Positions 33,108 through 40,261 of a stretch of 40,851 nt of DNA are shown here, one piece after another. Below the pieces are notes generated by a model, which worked only from the letters and a program-made list of their open reading frames with translations, was not told the DNA's origin and searched no databases. The first letter of the stretch is position 1. The number at the start of each line of letters is the position of its first letter. The stretch is from JALYUA01 sp038239305 (lineage in GTDB: Bacteria > Acidobacteriota > Thermoanaerobaculia > UBA5066 > Gp7-AA6), in contig JBBSEW010000037.1 in assembly GCA_038239305.1 (NCBI GenBank), positions 1-40,851 of the forward strand. The letters run 5' to 3'. The position numbers and the translations under genes are program-made.

Positions 33108-33113
33108 ATCATA
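33108..33113 (-). promoter_or_regulatory. Possible -10 box of the tRNA-Leu gene
   Basis: The minus strand reads TATGAT 10 bases before the tRNA 5' end, which would place the start a few bases upstream of the mature tRNA. No good -35 is seen. Confidence 0.35.
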
Positions 33114-33153
33114 CCCACGACCGGCTCGGCCGACAGAACTCGACGCGGTCGCC

Positions 33154-33576
33154 TTACCGGGAAGCGAGGGGCCGGTAGACGAGTCCAATCACAAGGCCGA
33201 TGACGGTCCACTGCAGGAAATAGACGATCGACTGTTGGACCGTCAGTTTCCATCCGACGTTCAGGTTGACGTAGTTGTGCAGGACGAACGAGCAGACGGC
33301 GAAGAGTCCGATGAGAGCTCCAAAACGGAGACCCTCCGCGGCTCCCGATCCGCCCCGGTAGACCATTGCGAAGAGCACCGCCAGCACGACCATCGCCACG
33401 AACATGGCCGCCATCCCGAGCGGCATGACGCGCTTGACCGCTTCCTGCGACCGGTACACGGCCGGATACTTCATGAATTCGTCCTTCATCGCCGAAAGGG
33501 CGAAAGTGAGAAACCCGATCGCAAAATACGCCGCGAATGCGGCCACGGCCGCCAGAGCAATACGCGAGAAGTTCAT
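33154..33576 (-). CDS. Small four-helix membrane protein of unknown function
   Basis: A 140-residue protein with four hydrophobic segments (about 4-28, 52-74, 83-104, 112-134) and a conserved-looking 'FVLHNYVNLNVGW' between helices 3 and 4. I do not recognise a family. ATG 33574-33576 is chosen because GGAG lies 6 bases upstream; a longer frame begins seven codons earlier. It stands alone between the tRNA gene and the divergent plus-strand cluster. Confidence 0.65.
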   Translation of the reverse strand: MNFSRIALAAVAAFAAYFAIGFLTFALSAMKDEFMKYPAVYRSQEAVKRVMPLGMAAMFVAMVVLAVLFAMVYRGGSGAAEGLRFGALIGLFAVCSFVLHNYVNLNVGWKLTVQQSIVYFLQWTVIGLVIGLVYRPLASR

Positions 33577-33799
33577 GAACTCTCCGTTTCGAATCAAAGC
33601 ATCCCGAACAGATCAGCATCGCGAATTCTATCGTCCGGGCTCGCAGGGATCGGAAGGCGCGAACCGATGGGAGAATCCCAGCTCGAGCCGCGCGATGTCT
33701 GAAGCAGCTCGCTCCAATCGTCGTTCGAAGTCTCAGGATGTTTGATGATAAAGGTCTGAGAGCGTCCATGAAGCTCCTCAGCAGCAAACACGGCAGTCC
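33577..33799. other. Divergent gap with a possible 11-codon leader frame
   Basis: No full gene is seen. On the plus strand a tiny frame (33768-33803, MKLLSSKHGSP) ends in a TGA that overlaps the GTG start of the next gene (GTGA at 33800-33803). It could be a leader peptide or chance. The A/T-rich 'tgatgataaagg' at 33743-33754 may be part of a promoter. Confidence 0.35.
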
Positions 33800-34288
33800 G
33801 TGAACCGCCGGAAGGCAGTCTCCGTAGAACGGCTCCTCTCGTCCACCACCGCAGAACCCGATGGGCCATCTCAGCGTGCAGGTGACGAGGGTGTTCGCTC
33901 GCCTGTTCTTGCCCGGATCCTCGTTCTGGCTCTCGCGATTGCCGTGGGTGTCGGTCCCGCTCTCCGGGAGGGTCGCCATACCGTCGCGACGTGGGGCGCC
34001 ACGAGCCCCGCGGATCGCCTGAGGATGAGCTATTGGTTCGATCCGGGTTATTCGCAGTTTCTCCACGCGGTCGAAGTTGGCACGAGCCCGGATTCCACGA
34101 TTCGGATCGTCGTTCCGCATGACCTCGACATCTACACGTACTGGGCGTTCTACGAGCTCATGCCTCGCAATATCATTCAAGCCGGCGACCTTCGCACACC
34201 CGGTGTCGTCGCCGTTTACTGCAACTCTCCCTGCTCAATGCCTTCCGGCGGGATTCGAATCGCCCATGGTTTTCTGATCCGTCCATGA
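33800..34288 (+). CDS. Unknown single-pass membrane protein of a glycan-type cluster
   Basis: A 162-residue protein with a likely membrane or signal helix at about 37-55 (ARILVLALAIAVGVGPA) and an exported C-terminal part containing 'YWFDPGYSQFLHAVE' and 'RIVVPHDLDIYTYWAFYELMP'. I do not recognise the domain. The start GTG 33800 is uncertain because no clear ribosome binding site is present. Its stop overlaps the ATG of the next frame by four bases (ATGA, 34285-34288), so it is coupled to the glycosyltransferase gene and likely works with it. Base composition is lower in G+C than the neighbouring housekeeping genes. Confidence 0.55.
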   Translation: MNRRKAVSVERLLSSTTAEPDGPSQRAGDEGVRSPVLARILVLALAIAVGVGPALREGRHTVATWGATSPADRLRMSYWFDPGYSQFLHAVEVGTSPDSTIRIVVPHDLDIYTYWAFYELMPRNIIQAGDLRTPGVVAVYCNSPCSMPSGGIRIAHGFLIRP

Positions 34289-34389
34289 CCGTTGCCGCCT
34301 TTCTCATCATCTGCGGGTCGGGGGTCCTGAGCTTTTTTCTCGTCAGGTCTGTGGTCACGGGCATATCCATCCCCGAGGCGTTAGCGTGA
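34285..34389 (+). pseudogene. N-terminal piece of the glycosyltransferase gene, cut by an in-frame TGA
   Basis: From ATG 34285 the frame reads 34 residues with a membrane helix (TVAAFLIICGSGVLSFFLVR) and then hits TGA at 34387-34389. The same frame continues without further stops as AAAIDGLVLGLGEAASL and on into the glycosyltransferase that follows. The ATGA overlap with the upstream gene marks this ATG as the original start. It could be a nonsense mutation, a sequencing error, or a recoded TGA. Confidence 0.6.
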
Positions 34390-34413
34390 GCTGCCGCGAT
34401 CGACGGACTCGTA

Positions 34414-35694
34414 TTGGGGTTGGGCGAAGCGGCATCCCTGGTCGGGAGTCTCTCCCCGGAGAGAACGGAAATGGGCGGGATCTTCGGAAGTGTGATCCTC
34501 GGCTCTGTGCAGGCGCTACGCGCTTCTCGCACGCAGTTGGCCACGCTGCCAGACAACCGACCCTCCTGGTTTCGGGCGGCATGCCTCGGGGGCATCGGAC
34601 TTACGCTGGTCTGGTACGTCTTTCGTTGCGTGACGATGCCGGTAATGGCAACGGACTTTCTGGCCGTGTGGGGTCTCAAGGGGCGACTGATCTTCTCGAC
34701 CGCCTCGATTCCCCATCGGCTTTTCGATGATCCGGCGATGGGGTGGAGTCATCCGGAGTACCCGTTGCTGCTGCCGTTGGGTTTCGCGTCTCTCGCATCC
34801 CTGGCAGGCGAGTGGAGCCCGACCCTGTTCACCCTCGTCTATGCCGTGTGCTGTCTCGCCACTATCCTCCTGATCTACGGGTGGATTTGCAGGACCGTCG
34901 GACCGGACGCGGGTGCGGCCGCCGCACTCCTGACCGCCTGCTGCGTTTCCCTCTACTCTTCGAGCAACGTGTACATGGCGGAGGTCCCTCTGGCCTTCGC
35001 CATGGTGCTTCTCGTGTCCGCACTGCCCGCTCCCACCCACGAACGTTGTGGCAGCCAGATACTTCGATTTTTCATCGCCGCCCTGCTGTGCTCTTGTATC
35101 AAGAGAGAAGGATCCCTGTTCGTTCTCGCAGTCCTGTTGTCCACTGCCGTCGGCCAGGGGCGGCGTTCTGCCGGCGGACGACTGACTCTGTGGCTGGCCG
35201 CCGCCGGACCCGTAGCACTCCAAGCTCTCGCCTTTCGGGCGGCCGGAGGGCCTTTGTCCGGCCGCGATGTCGATTTTTCACTCGTGTGGCCCCACCCGCA
35301 ATTCGGCGAGCTGGCGGGACGATTCCGCTTGGCAGGAGTCCATCTCTCGCACCAGCTGCTACCGGTTGTTCCGGCGATTGCCTTGATCGTCATCCTTCTC
35401 GCGCAGACCGCGCGTGGAAAGCACGACTGGCTCTGGGTGCCTCTGTCAATCCAGGCCGGTTTCTACCTCGCAGCTGCGGAAATCTGCCGATATGGTCCTG
35501 TTTGGCAAATGGATTCCGTTTTCCCGCGCATTTTCTCGGCGCTCTTTCCAATCCTGGCGTGCGCGATCGGAGCGAGACTGCCTGGCGAAACCGAGAGGGC
35601 GGCCGCTCTCCCTCGCATGCCAGACGGACACCGGCTCGCCCGGAACCCTCTCCCGATTGATTTGGGGAGCGAATTGCGCGACCGGCGTTTGTGA
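34414..35694 (+). CDS. GT-C type membrane glycosyltransferase, N-terminus separated by TGA
   Basis: A 426-residue polytopic protein when read from TTG 34414; ATG 34471 is the first ATG after the TGA at 34387. It resembles ArnT/PMT-like (GT39/GT83) lipid-linked sugar transferases: 'CVTMPVMATDFLAVWGLKGRLI' around residue 81, with Asp81 in the first external loop where the catalytic Asp of the fold lies, followed by 'WSHPEYPLLLPL' (111-122) and about ten hydrophobic segments. Such enzymes move sugar from a polyprenyl phosphate carrier to an acceptor at the membrane's outer face. The helix expected at the true N-terminus is encoded in the piece at 34285-34389. The gene is lower in G+C than the core (for example 31 of 60 bases at 35041-35100). 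Confidence 0.7.
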   Translation: MGLGEAASLVGSLSPERTEMGGIFGSVILGSVQALRASRTQLATLPDNRPSWFRAACLGGIGLTLVWYVFRCVTMPVMATDFLAVWGLKGRLIFSTASIPHRLFDDPAMGWSHPEYPLLLPLGFASLASLAGEWSPTLFTLVYAVCCLATILLIYGWICRTVGPDAGAAAALLTACCVSLYSSSNVYMAEVPLAFAMVLLVSALPAPTHERCGSQILRFFIAALLCSCIKREGSLFVLAVLLSTAVGQGRRSAGGRLTLWLAAAGPVALQALAFRAAGGPLSGRDVDFSLVWPHPQFGELAGRFRLAGVHLSHQLLPVVPAIALIVILLAQTARGKHDWLWVPLSIQAGFYLAAAEICRYGPVWQMDSVFPRIFSALFPILACAIGARLPGETERAAALPRMPDGHRLARNPLPIDLGSELRDRRL

Positions 35695-36818
35695 TCCTCC
35701 GACCGGGCAGCCCGCGGCTCGCGGGAAAGAAATGGGCGATCGGAGCCCTCCTTGCCTCGGGCCTGGCGTTTTACATCTGGACCGCCGTGACCGCGCCGAT
35801 CGTCCTTTGGTCGGACAGCAGGGTCGCCCTCCGCTGGGCGCGTCAGGGTGTCGGTATCTGGAACTCCCTCTCCTCTGCCGACACGCGAGAGCTTCACCCT
35901 CTCAAACCCGGGTACTTGATCTTTCTCCGTCTGGCGGGCAGGAGTGTCGGAAACGCATCGCCCCTGCGCACGATCGTCGTTCTGCAGTCGCTCCTTCTCT
36001 GGACCAGTATCGCGGGCGCATCCGCTCTGGTCGCCAGGGGAAAGGGGCTACGCTCGGGAGTTCTGGCGTATGCCGTGCTCATCCTGTTTCTTCCCATTCG
36101 AGATTCTGCCAGCGCCATCATGTCGGAGGCTCTGGCGGGGGCGCTGCTCCTGACGCTTGCGGCATTCGCCCTGTTTCCTCCCCGCCGGTTTCGAGGAGAG
36201 GTCGCGATCGCCCCCGCGCTGATGGGCCTCTACGAGTTCCGCCCAAACGTGGGGGCCATGGCGTTCATCCTGTTGGTCGCGGGATGGTCGTTCCAGGGTC
36301 GATTTCTGTCCGCCGCCCGTACGGCCGCCGCGTTCGGTGCCGGGATGGTCGTGGTGATGGTTCTCCAAAATCAAGCGGGCATCCGGGACTTCCACCGCAG
36401 CGTCCCGATCCTCCTGCATTTCGGCAGCGCCGAGTATTACTGGAGCCCTTCTCTCCGCCAGTGGCCCGACGGGAGCGGCCCCATGGCCGGGGGAACCGAT
36501 CTTCTTCCCTTGAATCCCACCAGGCCACAGGTTCGGCCGATCGTTTCGGTGTCCTTGCCTCAGTCGATACTCGATGAAAACCGCCTCCGACCGATCGCCT
36601 TAAAAGTCGTTTCGACGGGGATCTTCGATGCCAGCTCGTACCTGATTTTTCCTGTCGTTCCTCCGCCCTGGAGGCCCCGAGCGCGGCGCCTCGGCAGTCC
36701 CTCGCTCTCCCCCGCAAGTGACGTCCAAACCGGATCACTCGATTGGTGGGCGCACAGCGGTAGGGATGACCCTCGAGAGGAAGCCCCTGGTCAGTCGTCT
36801 ACGCTTCGGCAACCATGA
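35691..36818 (+). CDS. Polytopic membrane protein, probably glycan-related, odd C-terminus
   Basis: A 375-residue protein starting at GTG 35691, which overlaps the stop of the glycosyltransferase gene by four bases (GTGA). Residues 15-225 contain about seven hydrophobic segments; 'LWSDSRVALRWARQG' and 'HPLKPGYLIFLRLAG' near the first loop resemble the Asp-containing loop of GT-C proteins, so it may be a related glycosyltransferase-like protein. After about residue 320 ('FPVVPPPW') membrane character stops and the last ~55 residues are polar, Arg/Ser-rich and not protein-like. This suggests a frameshift or truncation near 36650. I cannot name a specific activity. Confidence 0.55.
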   Translation: MILRPGSPRLAGKKWAIGALLASGLAFYIWTAVTAPIVLWSDSRVALRWARQGVGIWNSLSSADTRELHPLKPGYLIFLRLAGRSVGNASPLRTIVVLQSLLLWTSIAGASALVARGKGLRSGVLAYAVLILFLPIRDSASAIMSEALAGALLLTLAAFALFPPRRFRGEVAIAPALMGLYEFRPNVGAMAFILLVAGWSFQGRFLSAARTAAAFGAGMVVVMVLQNQAGIRDFHRSVPILLHFGSAEYYWSPSLRQWPDGSGPMAGGTDLLPLNPTRPQVRPIVSVSLPQSILDENRLRPIALKVVSTGIFDASSYLIFPVVPPPWRPRARRLGSPSLSPASDVQTGSLDWWAHSGRDDPREEAPGQSSTLRQP

Positions 36819-36845
36819 CCCGAAGTCCGATGCGATAAAACGAGA

Positions 36846-36914
36846 ATCTTCCGATCTCGCGATCTCGCGATCCGTCGATTTATCGAGTCATCGGAAATTG
36901 GGAAATCGGAAGAT
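36846..36914. repeat. Inverted repeat with low-complexity interior
   Basis: Perfect 10-base arms (36846-36855 and 36905-36914, atcttccgat/atcggaagat) enclose 49 bases made of repeated cgatc/ctcgcgat words. It lies between the 3' ends of two convergent genes. The gap 36819-36951 holds no gene. Confidence 0.6.
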
Positions 36915-36951
36915 CGTTGGGAGGGGACAACTTCTCCGGCCCGTGCGGGGC

Positions 36952-38196
36952 TCAATGCTCCAGGCCGTATTCCTTGATCTTGTTGTAGATGGTCTTGAGC
37001 GAGAGCTTGAGAAGCTCGGCGGTTTTCGGCTTGCTGCCGCGTGCGAACTCGAGCGTCTTCTGGATCAGGCGGCGCTCGACATCGGCCAGGGAAGCGCCGA
37101 CGGGGATGTGCACGACGGGCGGCTTGCGGCGGCGGACGCGCCGGCGGGCACTCCCCCCGGCGAGCACGGAGAGAACGACGGTCGAGCCGACGACGGCACC
37201 GTCGGACAGGCGGGCCGCGCGGCGCACGACCTCCTTCAGCTCCCGCACGTTGCCGGGCCAGTCGTGCGCGCGCAGCGCATCGAGGGCCTCGACGTCGAAC
37301 GACAGCGACGGATCCCGCTCTTCGAGAAAGTGCCGGGCGAGCAGGTCGACGTCCTCGCCGCGCTCCCGCAGGGGCGGAAGGTGGACGATCCGGTCCTCGA
37401 TCGCCTCGATCAGTCGGGCATCGAGATGTCCGGCCTCGACGGCTTCGGTCGGGGACTCGTTGACGGCGAGCACGACCCGGAAACCGGAAGGGCTCTCGAG
37501 GAAATGGAACAGGACCTCCTGCTGCACGGCGGTGCGCCGCTCGAGGGAGGGCACGAAGACGGTCCCGCGTTCCGCCGGCAGAGAGGCGAGCGATCCTTCG
37601 ACGTCGGAAATGCGCACGAACGGACCGGAGCCGCGGGTCGAGAGGCCGTGCACGGCGCGCGCCGCTTCTTCCTGCTCCGTTCCCGCTTCGCCGGCGAGGA
37701 GAACGGGCTCACCGCTCGCCGCGGCCCGCTCGATCGCCGCGAGCGCCGCGTGCCACCGCGGTGACTGGCCGAGGACGAGCGACGACATGGCGGCGCGGAC
37801 GAGCCGGATGCGGCGCTCTTCGGACTGTTTCCGCTCGGCGCGCTCCCGCGACAGCCGCGCGAGAACGCCGGCGACGCGGGCTTCGGAGACGGGCCGCCAG
37901 AGAAAATCGTCGGCGCCGGACTCCATCGCCGCGACGCCTGCGTCGAGCAAGTCCCCGTCCACCAGCGCGAGGACTGCGGGCGCATGCGCCGCCCGGGCCG
38001 TTTCGGCGACGAACGCGATCGCCTCGTCCGAGGGCGCATCGATGCCGACGACGACCAGATCGGGCAGCAGCTCGGCGAAATGGCGGCGGGCGTCGGCGAG
38101 CGTCTCGACGCACCGCACCTGCTCCCCGGATTCCGCGAGAGACCGGCGCAGAGCGTCGCGGGAGGCACCGTCGCGATCGATCACCAGGGCCTTCAT
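36952..38196 (-). CDS. NtrC-like regulator with degenerate receiver and ATPase domains
   Basis: A 414-residue protein with receiver, AAA+ and Fis-type DNA-binding regions. The receiver (1-115) lacks the phospho-acceptor: 'PDLVVVGIDAP' has Gly51 where the Asp should be, and the conserved Lys is Arg101 ('LWRPVS'). In the AAA+ region (140-340) the Walker A reads GEAGTEQEE (169-177) instead of GESGTGKE, Walker B is 'RGTVFVPSLE' without DE, and the GAFTGA loop that contacts σ54 is absent with its flanks. Later motifs survive ('LPPLRERGEDVDLLARHFL' 273-291, 'DWPGNVRELKEV' 312-323). The C-terminal helix-turn-helix (372-410) is intact. It probably acts as a σ54-independent DNA-binding regulator. ATG 38194-38196 is chosen because the receiver begins there. 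Confidence 0.88.
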   Translation of the reverse strand: MKALVIDRDGASRDALRRSLAESGEQVRCVETLADARRHFAELLPDLVVVGIDAPSDEAIAFVAETARAAHAPAVLALVDGDLLDAGVAAMESGADDFLWRPVSEARVAGVLARLSRERAERKQSEERRIRLVRAAMSSLVLGQSPRWHAALAAIERAAASGEPVLLAGEAGTEQEEAARAVHGLSTRGSGPFVRISDVEGSLASLPAERGTVFVPSLERRTAVQQEVLFHFLESPSGFRVVLAVNESPTEAVEAGHLDARLIEAIEDRIVHLPPLRERGEDVDLLARHFLEERDPSLSFDVEALDALRAHDWPGNVRELKEVVRRAARLSDGAVVGSTVVLSVLAGGSARRRVRRRKPPVVHIPVGASLADVERRLIQKTLEFARGSKPKTAELLKLSLKTIYNKIKEYGLEH

Positions 38197-38205
38197 ACCG
38201 ACCCG

Positions 38206-38211
38206 ATTGTA
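38206..38211 (-). promoter_or_regulatory. Possible -10 box close to the regulator start
   Basis: The minus strand reads TACAAT 9 bases before the ATG at 38196, which would make the mRNA nearly leaderless. No -35 consensus is seen, and no ribosome binding site precedes the ATG, which is consistent with leaderless translation but does not prove it. Confidence 0.25.
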
Positions 38212-38246
38212 GCGGAGAGGCGCCCGAGGCGTCCGTCCGACCCGGT

Positions 38247-39707
38247 TCAGCGCCCTTTCGGCGGGATACCAAGGGCCGGCCAGAGGGCGTCGATCTTTTT
38301 CCGGACCTCCGCGCTCATGACGATTTCGTCCGGCCAGCGCCTTGCGAACCCCTCTTCCTGCCACTTTCGCGTCGCATCAATGCCCATCTTGCTGCCGAGG
38401 CACGGCAGCGGCGACGCGTGATCCAGTTCGTCCACGGGACCGTGCACCATTTCGACGTCGCGCTCCGGGTCGATGGCCGCGAGAACCTTCCAGAGAAGGC
38501 GGCCGGGATCCCGAACGTCGACGTCCTTGTCGACCACGACGATGACCTTCGTGAACATCATCTGCCCGGTCCCCCAGATCGCGTGCATCGTCTTGCGGGC
38601 GTGACCCGGAAACCGCTTGTCGATCGAGACGAGAGCGAGGTTGTGGAAGACCCCCTCGACCGGGAGGTGCATGTCGACGATTTCGGGGATCGTCTTCCGG
38701 ACGAGCGGCAGGAAGAGCCGCTCTACGGCCTCCCCGAGGAACCCGTCCTCCATCGGCGGCGGGCCGACGATCGTCGTCAGGTATACGGGCGCGCGGCGGC
38801 GCGTCATCGCCGTGACGTGGAAGACGGGGAAATCGTCGTCCAGCGAGTAGTAACCCGTGTGGTCGCCGAAGGGGCCCTCGCGGCGGCGCTCCGCAGGGTC
38901 GACGTACCCCTCGAGAACGATTTCCGCCTCGGCCGGGACGAGGATGTCCACTGTCTTCGCCTTCACGAGGGGCACCCCTTCTCCGCGCACGAACCCCGCG
39001 AAGAGAAACTCCGAGATGCCGGGAGGCAGCGGCGCAATCGCCGAGAACACGGTGGCGGGATCGCATCCGATCGCGACCGCGACTTCCATCCGACGCCCTT
39101 CCCGTTCATAGCCGCGGGCCTGCCCCGCCCCATCCTTGTGCTTCTGCCAGTGCATGCCGGTCGTGTTGCGGTCGTAGACCTGCATCCGGTACATGCCGAC
39201 GTTCGTCTTGCCGGACGCGGGGTCCTTTGTGATGACGAGCGGCATGGTGATGAAGGGGCCGCCGTCCTGGGGCCAGCACGTGAGCACCGGCAGTGTCGAG
39301 AGGTCCACCTGGTCGCCGAGCGCGACGACCTCCTGGGACGGACCGGAGCGCACGGTCTTCGGGAAAACGGAGGCGAGCTCCGTGACCCGGGGAATCGCCT
39401 TCAGCTTGTCGAGAAATCCGTCCGGCGCCTTCGGATCGAGAAAAAACTCCAGGCGCTCCTCCCACTCGGCCCAGGAGCGGAGGTCCAGGGCTTCGAGCAT
39501 CCGCCGTTGGGAGGCGAAGACGTTGATCGCGACCGGGACGCTGAATCCTTCCACGTTCTCGAAGAGAAGCGCGGGTCCGCCCGCCTTCACGGCGCGATCG
39601 GCGATCTCGGCGATCTCGAGCCGGGGCGAAACAGGCGTCCCGATTCGCACGAGCTCGCCCATCGCCTCGAGGCGGTCGAGGAAGGCGGAGAGACTGCGAT
39701 GCGTCAA
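38247..39707 (-). CDS. ubiD: UbiD-family prenylated-FMN decarboxylase
   Basis: A 486-residue decarboxylase of the UbiD family, which uses prenylated FMN made by UbiX to remove CO2 from aromatic or unsaturated acids, in quinone synthesis among other pathways. Typical blocks are 'SLSAFLDRLEAMGELVRI' (5-22), 'NVGMYRMQVYDRNTTGMHW' (169-187) and 'RRREGPFGDHTGYYS' (274-288), with the acidic residues of the active site. The start is TTG 39705-39707: it gives the usual N-terminus and its TTGA overlaps the stop of the rhodanese gene; the next ATG falls inside the conserved start. Whether it acts in menaquinone or ubiquinone synthesis cannot be told from this window; no ubiX or prenyltransferase is nearby. 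Confidence 0.93.
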   Translation of the reverse strand: MTHRSLSAFLDRLEAMGELVRIGTPVSPRLEIAEIADRAVKAGGPALLFENVEGFSVPVAINVFASQRRMLEALDLRSWAEWEERLEFFLDPKAPDGFLDKLKAIPRVTELASVFPKTVRSGPSQEVVALGDQVDLSTLPVLTCWPQDGGPFITMPLVITKDPASGKTNVGMYRMQVYDRNTTGMHWQKHKDGAGQARGYEREGRRMEVAVAIGCDPATVFSAIAPLPPGISEFLFAGFVRGEGVPLVKAKTVDILVPAEAEIVLEGYVDPAERRREGPFGDHTGYYSLDDDFPVFHVTAMTRRRAPVYLTTIVGPPPMEDGFLGEAVERLFLPLVRKTIPEIVDMHLPVEGVFHNLALVSIDKRFPGHARKTMHAIWGTGQMMFTKVIVVVDKDVDVRDPGRLLWKVLAAIDPERDVEMVHGPVDELDHASPLPCLGSKMGIDATRKWQEEGFARRWPDEIVMSAEVRKKIDALWPALGIPPKGR

Positions 39708-40237
39708 GGTTTCACCTCTTCGTCGAAGCGGCCGAACCGGCGCCGGCGCCACTCCTCGACGCCGCCCTCGACGTGAGTGACGTACAGAAATCCCTGCCGG
39801 GACAGGAACTCGCAGGCCGACGCGGCGTCGGTCCCGTCGCGGCTGAAGATGACGACGGTCTCCGTCTTCCACGCGCCGATCTCGTGGAAGCGCCGGGGCA
39901 GCTCGGAAAGAGGGATCTCCCGGCCGTGGTGGAGATGCGCCAGCTCGCTGGAGTACTCCTCGGCATGCCGGACGTCGAGGAGCAGGGAGTTCGGATTGTC
40001 CCGCATGATCTCGTTTGCGACCCCCGGCTGGACTTCGCGGCAGTTCGCGGTGAGCGAGGCCACCATGCGCCGGCTCGTCGCGCAGCCCGGGACGAGGAGG
40101 ATGGCGACGAGCGTCGCGAAGATCGAGCCCTGCAGGCCAACGTAGGGAATCGCACGGGTGTTCCGCGAAGGGGAGCCCGCTCCGGCAGGGCGCGCAAACC
40201 GGACAGCCCGCCGCGCTCCGTCCGATCGGTCATACAT
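39704..40237 (-). CDS. Rhodanese-fold lipoprotein without catalytic cysteine
   Basis: A 177-residue protein. After a 36-residue polar start comes a hydrophobic stretch ending in the lipobox 'LLVPGC' (Cys52), so it is probably a lipoprotein. Residues 68-165 are a rhodanese domain: 'LLLDVRHAEEY' (85-95), 'GREIPLSELPRRF' (105-117), 'VVIFSRDGTDAASACEFL' (128-145) and 'YVTHVEGGVEEW' (152-163). The active-site loop normally starts with Cys; here Ser132 takes its place, so sulfurtransferase activity is not expected and a binding or scaffold role is more likely. ATG 40235-40237 has GGAGG 13 bases upstream, a long spacing. The stop overlaps the ubiD start. Confidence 0.85.
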   Translation of the reverse strand: MYDRSDGARRAVRFARPAGAGSPSRNTRAIPYVGLQGSIFATLVAILLVPGCATSRRMVASLTANCREVQPGVANEIMRDNPNSLLLDVRHAEEYSSELAHLHHGREIPLSELPRRFHEIGAWKTETVVIFSRDGTDAASACEFLSRQGFLYVTHVEGGVEEWRRRRFGRFDEEVKP

Positions 40238-40261
40238 GGGTGGCGGCTGTCCTCCGGGGGA

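Noticed and set aside
34387..34389. TGA read as selenocysteine
   Set aside because: The surrounding sequence is a hydrophobic N-terminal region with no redox motif, and I see no convincing SECIS-like hairpin directly after it; a nonsense change is simpler.
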